DNA from: a bacterium
GTDB lineage: Bacteria > Planctomycetota > J058 > JAJDCP01
Direction: 5' to 3'
Assembly (NCBI GenBank): GCA_030428695.1
Contig: JAUIEM010000396.1
Span: forward strand, 1-9,346
DNA length: 9,346 nt
The notes beneath the pieces are model-generated. The model saw only the letters and a list, made by a program, of their open reading frames with translations. It had not been told where the DNA came from and did not search any database. Every line of letters starts with the position of its first letter. Position 1 is the stretch's first letter. This document shows positions 1 to 7,332 of this stretch, in pieces. The position numbers and the translations under genes are program-made.

Positions 1-64
1 CGCCGACGCGAAGCGGGTCTCGCTCGCGACCAACCGGCTCAAGGCGCTGAAGAAGGACCAGTAG
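1..64 (+). CDS. C-terminal end of an upstream protein, possibly S1-domain (partial)
   Basis: The reading frame entering the window at base 2 runs for 20 codons to a TAG at 62-64. It ends in a basic tail, ADAKRVSLATNRLKALKKDQ. The pattern 'D-x-K-R-V-S-L' followed by a lysine-rich helix is like the last strand and tail of S1 (OB-fold) RNA-binding domains, which typically end in K-R-I-S-L-S. That family link is inferred from a very short stretch and is weak. The frame choice is supported by the compact hairpin that starts at the stop codon. The start and most of the gene lie outside the window. Confidence 0.45.
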   Translation, partial: ADAKRVSLATNRLKALKKDQ

Positions 65-93
65 CCGCGGCGGGAAGCCCGCGGGCGGCTCTT
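64..93 (+). terminator. GC-rich hairpin after the upstream gene, weak T-run
   Basis: GCCGC (64-68) can pair with GCGGC (85-89), and GCGGG (70-74) with CCCGC (78-82), around a three-base AAG loop. A small internal bulge separates the two stems. TCTT follows, so the T-tract is poor for a classical intrinsic terminator. Because the hairpin begins at the last base of the stop codon of the upstream gene, it probably ends or stabilises that transcript. A second small perfect hairpin, TGCCC-CGAC-GGGCA, lies at 99-112. Confidence 0.45.
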
Positions 94-183
94 CCGTATG
101 CCCCGACGGGCAGGCCTGCACTCCCGCGGACGGGATCCCCTCCAGTTCGAGCCGACTCGAGCCACCCCCTACGGGAGCACGCG

Positions 184-1194
184 ATGCGCTGGGCCGAACG
201 ACTCCCCAAGGCCGAGCTGCACGTCCACCTCGAGGGCGCGATCCCCGACGCGGCGCTGTGGCAGCTGATCGCCCAGGTCGATGGGCCGGAGGCGATGTCC
301 CTCGAGGAGCTCCGCGCCCGCCTGGTGTACCGCGACTTCCCACACTTCATCGAGACCTGGGTGTGGAAGAACCGCTACCTGCGGAGCTATGACGACTTCA
401 CCCTGATCGCCGAGGCGGTCGCGCGCAGCTGGCAGGCCCAGAACATCCGCTACGTCGAGGCCTTCTGCTCGCCGGCGGACTTCTTCCGCCACGGCCTCAA
501 GGCCCCGGAGCTGCTCGCCGCGATCCGCGCCGGGCTCGACCGGGTGCCGGAGGTCGAGGTCGCGCTGGTGGTCGACCTGATCCGCGACTTCGGCCCGGAG
601 CAGGGAGCGCGTGTGCTCGAGGAGGTCGCCGAGGCCCGCGCGCTCGGCGTGATCGGCATCGGCATCGGCGGCAGCGAGCAGCGCTACCCGCCGGAACCGT
701 GGGCGCCGGTCTACGCGCGGGCCCGCGCGCTCGGCCTGCGCACCTCTGCCCACGCCGGCGAGGCCGCGGGTGCCGGCAGCGTGCGCGGCGCCCTCGACAG
801 CCTGCAGGTCGACCGCGTCGGCCACGCGACCCGCGCGACGGAGGATCCCGCCCTGGTCGAGGAGCTGATCCGCCGGCGGGTACCCCTGGAGATGTGTCCG
901 CTGAGCAACGTGCGCACCGGCGTGGTCGCGCGCCTGGAGGAGCATCCGATCGCCGACTTCCTGCGCCGGGGCGCCTTCGTCACCGTCAACACGGACGACC
1001 CCGCGATGTTCGGGAACCGGCTCGCCGAGGAGTACGAAGGCCTGGTGCGTTGCTTCGAGCTGACGCCGGCGGAGGTCCGCCAGCTCAGCCTGAACGCCGT
1101 CGACGCGAGCTGGCTGCCGGAGGCGCGCAAGGCCGCGCTGCGCGCTTCCTTCGAGGCCGAGCTCGCCGAGCTTCTTCCGGACGACGCCTGGTAG
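184..1194 (+). CDS. add: Adenosine deaminase family protein
   Basis: A complete 336-residue member of the adenosine/AMP deaminase branch of the amidohydrolase superfamily. These are cytosolic zinc enzymes that replace the exocyclic amine of a purine with a keto group. The catalytic set is intact: metal-binding H13 and H15 in LHVHLEG near the N-terminus, metal ligand H190 and general acid E193 in HAGE, H214 in VGHATR, and D271/D272 in NTDDP. An MCPLSNV motif precedes NTDDP. Length matches the bacterial family. The ATG has a GGGAG ribosome site about six bases upstream. Adenosine to inosine (purine salvage) is the default activity, but close relatives act on adenine or on aminodeoxyfutalosine (futalosine menaquinone pathway), and the motifs alone do not settle the substrate. 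It is convergent with mtaB, and the two stop codons are separated by 4 bases. It has no obvious functional link to its neighbours. Confidence 0.9.
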   Translation: MRWAERLPKAELHVHLEGAIPDAALWQLIAQVDGPEAMSLEELRARLVYRDFPHFIETWVWKNRYLRSYDDFTLIAEAVARSWQAQNIRYVEAFCSPADFFRHGLKAPELLAAIRAGLDRVPEVEVALVVDLIRDFGPEQGARVLEEVAEARALGVIGIGIGGSEQRYPPEPWAPVYARARALGLRTSAHAGEAAGAGSVRGALDSLQVDRVGHATRATEDPALVEELIRRRVPLEMCPLSNVRTGVVARLEEHPIADFLRRGAFVTVNTDDPAMFGNRLAEEYEGLVRCFELTPAEVRQLSLNAVDASWLPEARKAALRASFEAELAELLPDDAW

Positions 1195-1198
1195 CCCG

Positions 1199-2464
1199 TC
1201 AGCCGAGCTCCCCGCGCACGACCCCGTCCTCGCGCAGCTCCGCGAGCCGCACCCGCCGGATCTGGTTGTGAAGCTCGTCGGCGCTCGCCACCTCGACCCG
1301 CAGGTTGTGGTCGCTCAGCCCGCTCCAGCCGCCGTCCACCGCGCGCTCGAACAGCACCTCGGCGGTTGTCCCGAGCTGGCTCCGGGCGAAGGCCTCCTTG
1401 CCCGCCCGGCCGACGGCGTGCATCGCCTGGCTGCGCTGGACCTTGACGCGCTCCTCGACCTGGTCGGGGAAGTCGGCCGCGCGCGTCCCCGGCCGCGGAG
1501 AGTAGCGGAACACGTGCAGGTGGCTGAAGCCCAGCGAGCGCGTGTAGGCGAGGCTCTCCTCGAAGGAGGCGTCGCTCTCGCCCGGAAAGCCGACGATGAT
1601 GTCCGTCGTCAGGCCGAGGCCGGGCATCACCCGGCGCGCGTCGGCGACCAGACCCGCGAAGCTCGTCTTGCGGGTGCGACGCGCCATCCGCCGCAGGGTC
1701 TCGTCGCAGCCGGCCTGCAGCGGCATGTGCAGGTGCCGGCACAGGCGCGGATCGCGCCACAGCTCGAAGAAGCCTTCGGGGATGTCCCAGGGCTCGAGGG
1801 AGGACAGCCGCAGCCGCGGCAGCGCCGTCTCCGCCAGGATCGCCGCGACCAGCGCCTTGAGGTCGGTCGCGGGCGCGAGGTCGCGACCGAAGGAGCCGAG
1901 GTGCACGCCGCTGAGGACCGCCTCCTGGTAGCCGACCCCGACCAGCGCCTTGATCTCGTTGACGACGTGCGGGATCTCCCGGCTGCGGCCCTCGCCGCGG
2001 GCGACGGTGGTGATGCAGAAGGTGCACTGGTTGTCGCAGCCGTCCTGGACCTTGACGAAGGCGCGCGTGCGACGAATCTCCCCGGGCTTCGCCAGCCGCG
2101 CGAGGGGCTCGGGCTCGAAGCTCTCCGGGGGGTCGCCGAGCAGGCGCGGGACCAGCCGCTCCTTGTCCCGGTTCGGCACGACCTCGACGACGCCGGGCAG
2201 GGCGAGCACGCGCTCGGGCTCGAGCTCGCTGTAGCAGCCGGTGACGACGATGCGTGCCGCGGGCGCCGCGCGGTGCAGGCGCTTGACCAGCTGGCGGGTC
2301 TTGCGCTCCGCCTCGGCGGTGACCGCGCAGCTGTTGACCACGCACAGATCGGCCGCCTCGGCGCGGTCGACCAGCCGGTGGCCGCGCTGCTTGAAGCCGC
2401 GCCCGATGCGCTCGATCTCGCTCTCGTTGAGGCGGCAGCCGAGGGTGCCGAGGAAGACGTCCAT
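1199..2464 (-). CDS. mtaB: tRNA t6A37 methylthiotransferase MtaB (radical SAM)
   Basis: A 421-residue methylthiotransferase that, by family, adds a 2-methylthio group to N6-threonylcarbamoyladenosine at position 37 of tRNAs reading ANN codons, using two [4Fe-4S] clusters and S-adenosylmethionine. Domains in order: an N-terminal UPF0004 domain with three cluster cysteines, C10 (TLGCRLNESE), C46 (NSCAVT) and C77 (TGCYSE); a radical SAM core with CxxxCxxC at C143, C147 and C150 (DGCDNQCTFC), and SSLEPWD, HMPLQAGCD and DIIVGFPGE; and a C-terminal TRAM-like RNA-binding region at about 363-418. TLGCRLN points to the MtaB branch rather than MiaB or RimO. The ATG shares one base with the stop of the lipoprotein gene (TGATG), and the nearest purine-rich ribosome site lies too far upstream, so translation is probably coupled. 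The frame stays open upstream, but that part shadows the lipoprotein gene. It is last in the six-gene unit. Confidence 0.88.
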   Translation of the reverse strand: MDVFLGTLGCRLNESEIERIGRGFKQRGHRLVDRAEAADLCVVNSCAVTAEAERKTRQLVKRLHRAAPAARIVVTGCYSELEPERVLALPGVVEVVPNRDKERLVPRLLGDPPESFEPEPLARLAKPGEIRRTRAFVKVQDGCDNQCTFCITTVARGEGRSREIPHVVNEIKALVGVGYQEAVLSGVHLGSFGRDLAPATDLKALVAAILAETALPRLRLSSLEPWDIPEGFFELWRDPRLCRHLHMPLQAGCDETLRRMARRTRKTSFAGLVADARRVMPGLGLTTDIIVGFPGESDASFEESLAYTRSLGFSHLHVFRYSPRPGTRAADFPDQVEERVKVQRSQAMHAVGRAGKEAFARSQLGTTAEVLFERAVDGGWSGLSDHNLRVEVASADELHNQIRRVRLAELREDGVVRGELG

Positions 2465-2892
2465 CAGTCGACTTCGTAGCTCCGGATGTCCGCGTCGAAC
2501 TCGATCTCCTCGTCGCCGACCGTGATGCCGGTCATCACCAGGGTCGCGTCGCGCAGGGTCGGGCCCGTACGAAACAGGAAGTCGAAGGACTTCGTATCGC
2601 CCGCGGCGACATCGAAGTTGCCCCCCTCTTCGTACGGCCGCTTGTAGCCTTCGAACATCAGGTTGACCTTGCGGGTGTCCCAGGAGATCCGCTGCCGCGA
2701 CTCGTTGATCAAGGAGACCTGGACCCGGAACCAGCCCGGCTCCGCAAACTTGATCCGGTTGACGAAACAGGCGACGCCCGCCTTCTTGCCCATGTAGGCG
2801 CCGGCCAGCTCGTAGTTGTCGATGCGGTGGCGGATCTCGGCGGCACAACCCGCGAACAACACACCGCACAGCATCAGGCTCAAGGCTCGCAT
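2464..2892 (-). CDS. Small lipoprotein of unknown function
   Basis: 142 residues. The N-terminus is a short lipoprotein signal: MRALSLM, a hydrophobic stretch, then LFAG followed by C16, which would be the lipidated cysteine. The phenylalanine at -3 is a little unusual for a lipobox. The mature part alternates short hydrophobic and polar segments (VNRIKF, FRVQVSLINES, SFDFLFRTG, DATLVMTGITVG), suggesting an immunoglobulin-like beta sandwich, as in small envelope lipoproteins of the YcfL/DUF1425 type; that family link is only a guess. The start at 2892 is preferred over a longer in-frame start at 3051 because it gives the signal peptide, has AAGGAG five bases upstream, and overlaps the previous stop as TGATG. 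Its stop in turn overlaps the mtaB start. Likely function: an envelope protein working with the membrane protein encoded just before it. No specific role can be assigned. Confidence 0.8.
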   Translation of the reverse strand: MRALSLMLCGVLFAGCAAEIRHRIDNYELAGAYMGKKAGVACFVNRIKFAEPGWFRVQVSLINESRQRISWDTRKVNLMFEGYKRPYEEGGNFDVAAGDTKSFDFLFRTGPTLRDATLVMTGITVGDEEIEFDADIRSYEVD

Positions 2893-3668
2893 CAGCTCTC
2901 CTTCTGGGGGGATTGCCCGCCGGGGAGGCGGGCGATCGAGAAGTGGGCCGCGACGGCCGCGATCACCAACAGGGAACCGCCGACAGCGACCAGCAGCGCT
3001 CGATATTGATCGATCTCGAGGCCCGTGACAAGGAAGTCGTCGATTTCCCACCGGGGGGTGGCGGCGCCTCCGTAGGAACGCCAGGCCCAGCCGAGCATCG
3101 CCAGCCCCCCGAGGACGGACAGCCCCGCGAACAGCCGCGCCATGCCTCGCGAGCGCGCCGCGCCGACCGCGATCAGACCCGCGCCGAGCAGCGCCAACCC
3201 GCCGCTGGCGAGCAACCAGCCCCGGGTGCGGTGACTCCAGACGCGGTAGTCCTTGAAGAGCTCGGTCTCTTTGACCGTGAGAACCTCACGCCCCGACGCG
3301 TCGACCAGGTCCTGGTTGCGGTAGTCCGCGGCGCCGGCGTAGGACACCGCCCCCGCCGCGACCGCGACCAGGGCGCCCCAGCAAGCCCAGATCCCGACCC
3401 TTCGCAGCGCGCGCCGCGGCCGTCCGACCCGCGAAGCCCAGGCGCCCCCGGCGACGGTCGCGAGGAAGCCGCCGAGCAGGGCGAGCTGGAGGCCGAGCAC
3501 CCGGAAGCGGTCCTCCGTCGCGAAGGTCTCCCGCGCCCAGTCCTCCGCAAAGGGGGTCAGCGCCTGCTGCGCGGGGTCGGCGAGGCTTGTGGCGGCCACG
3601 TACAGGACGACGCCGACGAGCAGCGCCAGCAGCCCGAGGCCGACGCCTGCGATTCCGAGGTTCTTCAC
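2892..3668 (-). CDS. Six-helix integral membrane protein of unknown function
   Basis: 258 residues, not recognised. Hydrophobic segments at about 5-27, 57-78, 92-112, 150-170, 178-197 and 222-242 predict six membrane helices. Two hydrophilic loops stand out: residues 28-56 (acidic, aromatic) between helices 1 and 2, and residues 113-149 between helices 3 and 4, rich in charged residues. The tail after helix 6 is short and polar. The start is a GTG with AGGAG five bases upstream. It follows the sensor gene after a 46-base gap that may hold its own promoter. Its stop overlaps the lipoprotein start (TGATG), so the two are probably made together in the envelope. No enzyme or transporter motif is visible. 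A role linked to potassium transport or membrane stress is possible from position alone, but is not shown by the sequence. Confidence 0.75.
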   Translation of the reverse strand: MKNLGIAGVGLGLLALLVGVVLYVAATSLADPAQQALTPFAEDWARETFATEDRFRVLGLQLALLGGFLATVAGGAWASRVGRPRRALRRVGIWACWGALVAVAAGAVSYAGAADYRNQDLVDASGREVLTVKETELFKDYRVWSHRTRGWLLASGGLALLGAGLIAVGAARSRGMARLFAGLSVLGGLAMLGWAWRSYGGAATPRWEIDDFLVTGLEIDQYRALLVAVGGSLLVIAAVAAHFSIARLPGGQSPQKES

Positions 3669-3689
3669 GACTGCTCCTGGTCAGGATCC

Positions 3690-3725
3690 GCGGGCCATCA
3701 TACGACAGGGGCAGCTACCCGTCGA
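3690..3725 (-). promoter_or_regulatory. Possible internal promoter between sensor and membrane-protein genes
   Basis: On the minus strand the 46-base gap contains TATGAT (3702-3697), a five-of-six match to the -10 consensus. TCGACG (3725-3720), four of six to TTGACA, lies upstream with a 17-base spacer and just inside the 3' end of the sensor gene. Initiation near 3690 would give a leader of about 20 bases carrying the AGGAG site of the GTG start. This would let the membrane protein, lipoprotein and mtaB be expressed apart from the potassium genes. AT-rich hexamers stand out by chance against GC-rich DNA, so this is tentative. Confidence 0.35.
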
Positions 3726-4596
3726 ACCCGGCGCCGCGCCCCTCCGCGGGAGGAGCAGCGCAGCGGAGCTCCGTGCCCGGGATCTCCTCCCGCGGCCAGT
3801 CCCGGGCATCCGCCCCGAGCAGCGCCTGGCTCGCGACCACGGTCTCCCCGGTCGCGTCGAGCACGGCGAGCGGCCGGGGCTGCCGGTCGACCAGCCACAC
3901 GAGCAGGCGCTGCAGGTCGGCCTGCCGCCGCGTCGCGTCCCGCGCGTGCCGCGGTGAGGAGAGCAGCTGCTGGTCGAGCAGCCAGTTGAGGCTCCGCCCG
4001 ATCTCGACGACCTCGTGCGGCCCTTGCAGCGCCGGGCAACGGGCCTGCAGGTTGCCCTTGCGGGCGTCGACGCAGGTGCGGTGCAGCTCGGCGATCGGCA
4101 GCTCGAGGCGCAGCATCAGCCGCCGGTAGACGACGACGCCGAGGGCGAGGGCGAGCGCCCCGAGCAGGGCCGCCGCCCACGCCCCCGCCAGGCCGAGGCG
4201 TTGGGCCTGGGCGTCGGCACGTCCCATCGAGTCGCGGTTGACCTGGCCGAGCTCGCGCAGGGCGTCGACCAGCTCCGTCCGGGCCAGACGGTCGCCGGCG
4301 AGGGCCGCCTCCCGGCGGGCGGCGATCACGGCGAGCACCGGCCGCTCCGCTTCCTCGGTCACGTTCTGCTGGGCGCGGAGCAGGGCGCCGTCGAACGCTT
4401 CCCGGGAATCCTCCGACGGAGCGGCGAGCACGGCGAGCATCTCCTCCACCGCTTCGCCGCTGTACACGTTCTCCTCGAGGATGCGCTCGATCGCGGGCCC
4501 CATCCGCGAGAGCAGGGCGATCGCGAGCACGGAGAACACGATCTGCACCGCGAGCACCGTCCCGATGCCGAGGCTGGCTTCTCCTCGCAACCGCAT
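3715..4596 (-). CDS. Membrane sensor protein with HAMP and PAS-like region, no output domain
   Basis: 293 residues. Layout: membrane helix 1 at about 8-30; an extracytoplasmic helical region at about 31-135 resembling four-helix-bundle sensor domains (EENVYSGEAVEEM is typical of that type); membrane helix 2 at about 136-157; a HAMP linker at about 158-210 with the usual proline (P167), a G-N-L turn (181-183), and an H-E followed by L-N-x-L-L at the second helix. A region at about 230-280 (PLAVLDATGETVVAS) looks like the start of a PAS domain. The protein then ends at a TAG with an Ala/Gly-rich tail. No histidine-kinase phosphoacceptor or ATPase boxes, methyl-accepting signalling domain, GGDEF or EAL is present, and the next gene follows after 46 bases, so no lost kinase remnant is nearby. 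The ATG is one base after the ktrA stop, with AAGG at suitable distance. Probably co-expressed with KtrAB, perhaps sensing envelope state or osmotic strength; this role is inferred. Confidence 0.7.
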   Translation of the reverse strand: MRLRGEASLGIGTVLAVQIVFSVLAIALLSRMGPAIERILEENVYSGEAVEEMLAVLAAPSEDSREAFDGALLRAQQNVTEEAERPVLAVIAARREAALAGDRLARTELVDALRELGQVNRDSMGRADAQAQRLGLAGAWAAALLGALALALGVVVYRRLMLRLELPIAELHRTCVDARKGNLQARCPALQGPHEVVEIGRSLNWLLDQQLLSSPRHARDATRRQADLQRLLVWLVDRQPRPLAVLDATGETVVASQALLGADARDWPREEIPGTELRCAAPPAEGRGAGFDG

Positions 4597-4597
4597 C

Positions 4598-5263
4598 TCA
4601 GGCCTTCTCCGTCAGCCGTTTGGCGTCTTCTTCGGTGCTGACGATCATCAGGATGTCACCCTCCTGCAGTGGTTCGGTGGGACGCGGGATCGACGCTTCC
4701 ATCCCGGTCGCCGCGCTGCGCCGGATGGCCGAGACGGTGACGGAGAAACGCCGCGGCAGCTCGAGCTCGGCGAGGGTGCGTCCCCAGAAGGAGCGCGGCG
4801 CCTCAATCTCGGTCAGCACGAGGTTGCCGCCGAGGGGCATCACGTTGACGACGTTCCGCCAGGCGAGCCGGATGGCGAGCCGCTCGCCGTAGTTGCGCTC
4901 GGGGTTGACGACCTCGCTGGCGCCGACCAGCCCGAGGATACGAGCGTGCAGCCTGTCGGTCGCGCGGGCGACGATGTGCTTCGCGCCGAGCTGTTTGAGC
5001 AGGGCGGTGACGATGATGCTCGCCTCGCGGTGGTCCGCCCCGATCGCGCACACGCAGGTGTCGCGCTGGGCGGGCGCGAGGGAGGCGAGGGCCTGCTCGT
5101 CCATCGCGTCCATCACGACCGCGTCGGTGACCTGCGAGGCGATGTCGGCGATGTGGGAAGCGTCGCTGTCGACCACGAGCACCTCGCAGCCCTGCTCGGC
5201 GAGCGCCCGGGCGAGCGCCATCCCGAACTGACCGAGGCCGATGACGAGAGTCTGTCGAGGCAC
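4598..5263 (-). CDS. ktrA: Potassium uptake regulatory subunit KtrA (RCK domain)
   Basis: 221 residues, the usual length for a single-RCK KtrA. It is a cytoplasmic protein that by family forms an octameric ring under the KtrB dimer and gates potassium flow on binding ATP/ADP (or NAD(H) in some members). The RCK_N Rossmann fold starts at once with VIGLGQFG (glycines 9, 11, 14), and an acidic residue (D32, in VVDSD) closes the second strand as expected for ribose contact. VVNPERNYGERLA (118-130) matches the RCK linker helix, and residues from about 135 to the end form the RCK_C (TrkA_C) domain with LQEGDILMIV. It has a GTG start; the AGGGGG ribosome site includes part of the ktrB stop codon, and only 9 bases separate the two genes. 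TrkA proteins are about twice as long, so KtrA is the better name. Confidence 0.92.
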   Translation of the reverse strand: MPRQTLVIGLGQFGMALARALAEQGCEVLVVDSDASHIADIASQVTDAVVMDAMDEQALASLAPAQRDTCVCAIGADHREASIIVTALLKQLGAKHIVARATDRLHARILGLVGASEVVNPERNYGERLAIRLAWRNVVNVMPLGGNLVLTEIEAPRSFWGRTLAELELPRRFSVTVSAIRRSAATGMEASIPRPTEPLQEGDILMIVSTEEDAKRLTEKA

Positions 5264-5272
5264 GGCTGCCCC

Positions 5273-7291
5273 CTATCCGATGGGCACGGGCTCGCGCGGA
5301 TAGGCGACCGTCCGCGCGTCCTGTGCGTGAGTTCCGATGAACATGAACAACGACAGCGGTCCGACCCGGCCGGCGAACATGCAGGCGATGATGATCACCT
5401 TGCCGACGCCGTCGAGCGCGCCGGTTCCGCCCGTCGACAGTCCGACGGTGGCCAGGGCGCTGACCACCTCGAAGAAGGCGACGTCGAGGGCCAGGGTCTG
5501 GGTCAGCTGGACGGCGACCAGTCCCGCGACGCAGGCGACGGCGCCGAGGGTGACGACGGCGGTCGCGCGCAGCACGGCGGCCTTCGGGAGGGTCCGCCCG
5601 AACACGACGACCTGCTCGCGGCCGCGCACGATCGCGGCGATGGCGAGGAAGACCACCGCGCAGGTCGTCGTCTTGATGCCGCCCGCGGTCGAGCCCGGGC
5701 TGCCGCCGACGAACATCGTCGCGACCATCACGGTCCAGGTGACCGGGTGCAGCGCGGTGAGGTCGACGGAGTTGAAACCGGCGGTGCGCAGGGTGACCGA
5801 CTGGAAGGCGGCGTTGCACAGCTTGTCGAAGACCGACAGGCCCGCGAGGCTCGCTTCCCACTCGAGCACCAGGATCAGCACCGCCGGCACGACCAGCAGG
5901 ACCGCCGTGGTTACGACCACCAGCCGCACGTGCAGCGTCCGCCGGGTCGGATCGCGCCAGGCCGCGAGCGCGGCGATCACGGCGGGGCCGAGGCCACCGA
6001 CCACGATCGTCACCCCGACCACGCCGAGCACGAAGGGCCCGTCCGCGTAGGGGACCAGGCTGTCACTCTGCAGCGCGAAGCCGGCGTTGCAGAACGCCGA
6101 GACCGCCGTGAACAGGCCCCGCCAGGCCGCCTCCCCGAGGCCGTCCCCGGCGGCGAGGAAGGCGCCGGTCAGGAGCAGCGCGGCGACCGCCTCGGTCGTG
6201 AAGGTGACGAGCAGCACCGCCCGGATCGCGCGCACCAGGCCCGCCGGCCCCGAGGCGCCGACCAGGTCGACGGCCGCTCGCTCGTGGGCGAGGGAGAGCC
6301 GCTTGCCGAGCAGCAGGAAGGCCGCGGTCGAGAACACCATGATGCCGAGCCCGCCGACCTGGATCAGCAGGAGCACGAAGAGCTGCCCGGTCGGGCTGAA
6401 CGCGACCGGCGTATCGACGACGATCAGGCCGGTCACACAGGTCGCGCTGACCGCCGTAAAGCACGCGTCGAGCCAGGACAGCGCGGCCCCGTTGGCCGCG
6501 ACCGGCAGCGCGAGCAGCAGCGTGCCGACCAGGCAGATCCCGACGAAGGACAGGACGAGCACGCGAGACGGGTGCTCGATCAGCGTCGCGAGCGGCCCGC
6601 CCGCGGTCGGTCGCGCTCCCCTGGACGACCAGCGCTGGGCCCGCTGTCCGCTCCAGCCGAGGACGACCAGACAAGCGATCAGCGCGATACCGGCGTCGGC
6701 CCGCGCCGCCTGCCGCACGAGCGCGCCGAGCAGAGGAGCGCTCGCCAGGCCCATCGCCGCGCCCACGAGCGCCCGGGGAGCGCCCTCGGCGGCGCGCTGC
6801 AGCGCGAGCGCGGACGGGAGCACACAGACGGCAGCCAGGGCGACCTGGCGCAGGACCCCCGGCGCCGACGCTCCCCAGGCCAGGTGCGTGGCGCACAGCG
6901 CCGCGAGCAGCGCCCCGACGAGGACATCCTGCTCGCCGAAGCCGAGCCCCTGGTCGGCCGCCCGAAGCCGCAGCGCCTCGGAAGGCCACAGGTAGCTGCC
7001 GAAGCCGACGCTCGCCCCCAGCGTGGCGAGCCCGAGCAAAGGCTGGCTGGCGTGCTCGAACAGGAACGCCCCGACCGCCACCCCGAGAGCCAGGCTCGCG
7101 ACCAGGCGCGGGACGACCCGCCCCGGCCGGTGCGCGGCGGCGGCGCCCGCGAGCACCGCCGCGAGCGGCAGGGCGAGCACCCAGCCCGGCACCGCGCTGC
7201 CGAACGCCGCCTCCGGCGCGAGCGCGAGGCAGGCACAGGCGAGCTGCAGCAGCAGCGCGCGGATCCCGCGCGTCCGGTGACAGACCGTCAA
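5273..7291 (-). CDS. ktrB: Potassium uptake channel subunit KtrB/TrkH with long N-terminal membrane extension
   Basis: 672 residues. The core, from about residue 235 to the end, is a TrkH/KtrB superfamily ion-conducting subunit with four membrane-pore-membrane repeats. All four selectivity-filter glycines are present: G288 in SATCVTGL, G404 in SAFCNAGF, G505 in RTAGFNS and G617 in ATVGLSTG. GGSPGSTAGGIK (529-540) and the terminal FAGRVGPLSLF (639-649) are also conserved family signatures. About 230 residues precede the core and hold roughly seven further hydrophobic segments (for example about 36-53, 62-80, 122-140, 147-165, 174-192 and 199-212), which standard KtrB proteins (about 440-450 residues) lack. 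The start is a TTG with AGGAG six bases upstream and a fitting promoter; GTG at residue 34 is an alternative. It is first in the six-gene unit and directly followed by ktrA. Confidence 0.92.
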   Translation of the reverse strand: MTVCHRTRGIRALLLQLACACLALAPEAAFGSAVPGWVLALPLAAVLAGAAAAHRPGRVVPRLVASLALGVAVGAFLFEHASQPLLGLATLGASVGFGSYLWPSEALRLRAADQGLGFGEQDVLVGALLAALCATHLAWGASAPGVLRQVALAAVCVLPSALALQRAAEGAPRALVGAAMGLASAPLLGALVRQAARADAGIALIACLVVLGWSGQRAQRWSSRGARPTAGGPLATLIEHPSRVLVLSFVGICLVGTLLLALPVAANGAALSWLDACFTAVSATCVTGLIVVDTPVAFSPTGQLFVLLLIQVGGLGIMVFSTAAFLLLGKRLSLAHERAAVDLVGASGPAGLVRAIRAVLLVTFTTEAVAALLLTGAFLAAGDGLGEAAWRGLFTAVSAFCNAGFALQSDSLVPYADGPFVLGVVGVTIVVGGLGPAVIAALAAWRDPTRRTLHVRLVVVTTAVLLVVPAVLILVLEWEASLAGLSVFDKLCNAAFQSVTLRTAGFNSVDLTALHPVTWTVMVATMFVGGSPGSTAGGIKTTTCAVVFLAIAAIVRGREQVVVFGRTLPKAAVLRATAVVTLGAVACVAGLVAVQLTQTLALDVAFFEVVSALATVGLSTGGTGALDGVGKVIIIACMFAGRVGPLSLFMFIGTHAQDARTVAYPREPVPIG

Positions 7292-7332
7292 GCTCGGCTC
7301 CTGCGGGGGGCGAGCCCCGGTGACCAGCGCGG

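Noticed and set aside
711..2345. A 544-codon minus-strand frame spanning the deaminase and mtaB
   Set aside because: Arg/Ala/Gly-rich shadow of mtaB in another frame and antisense to the deaminase. It has no recognisable motif, while both true genes have intact catalytic residues.
2893..3051. Longer start for the lipoprotein gene at 3051
   Set aside because: The extra 53 residues overlap the membrane-protein gene in another frame and are Arg/Pro-rich. The start at 2892 has a ribosome site and reveals a lipoprotein signal.
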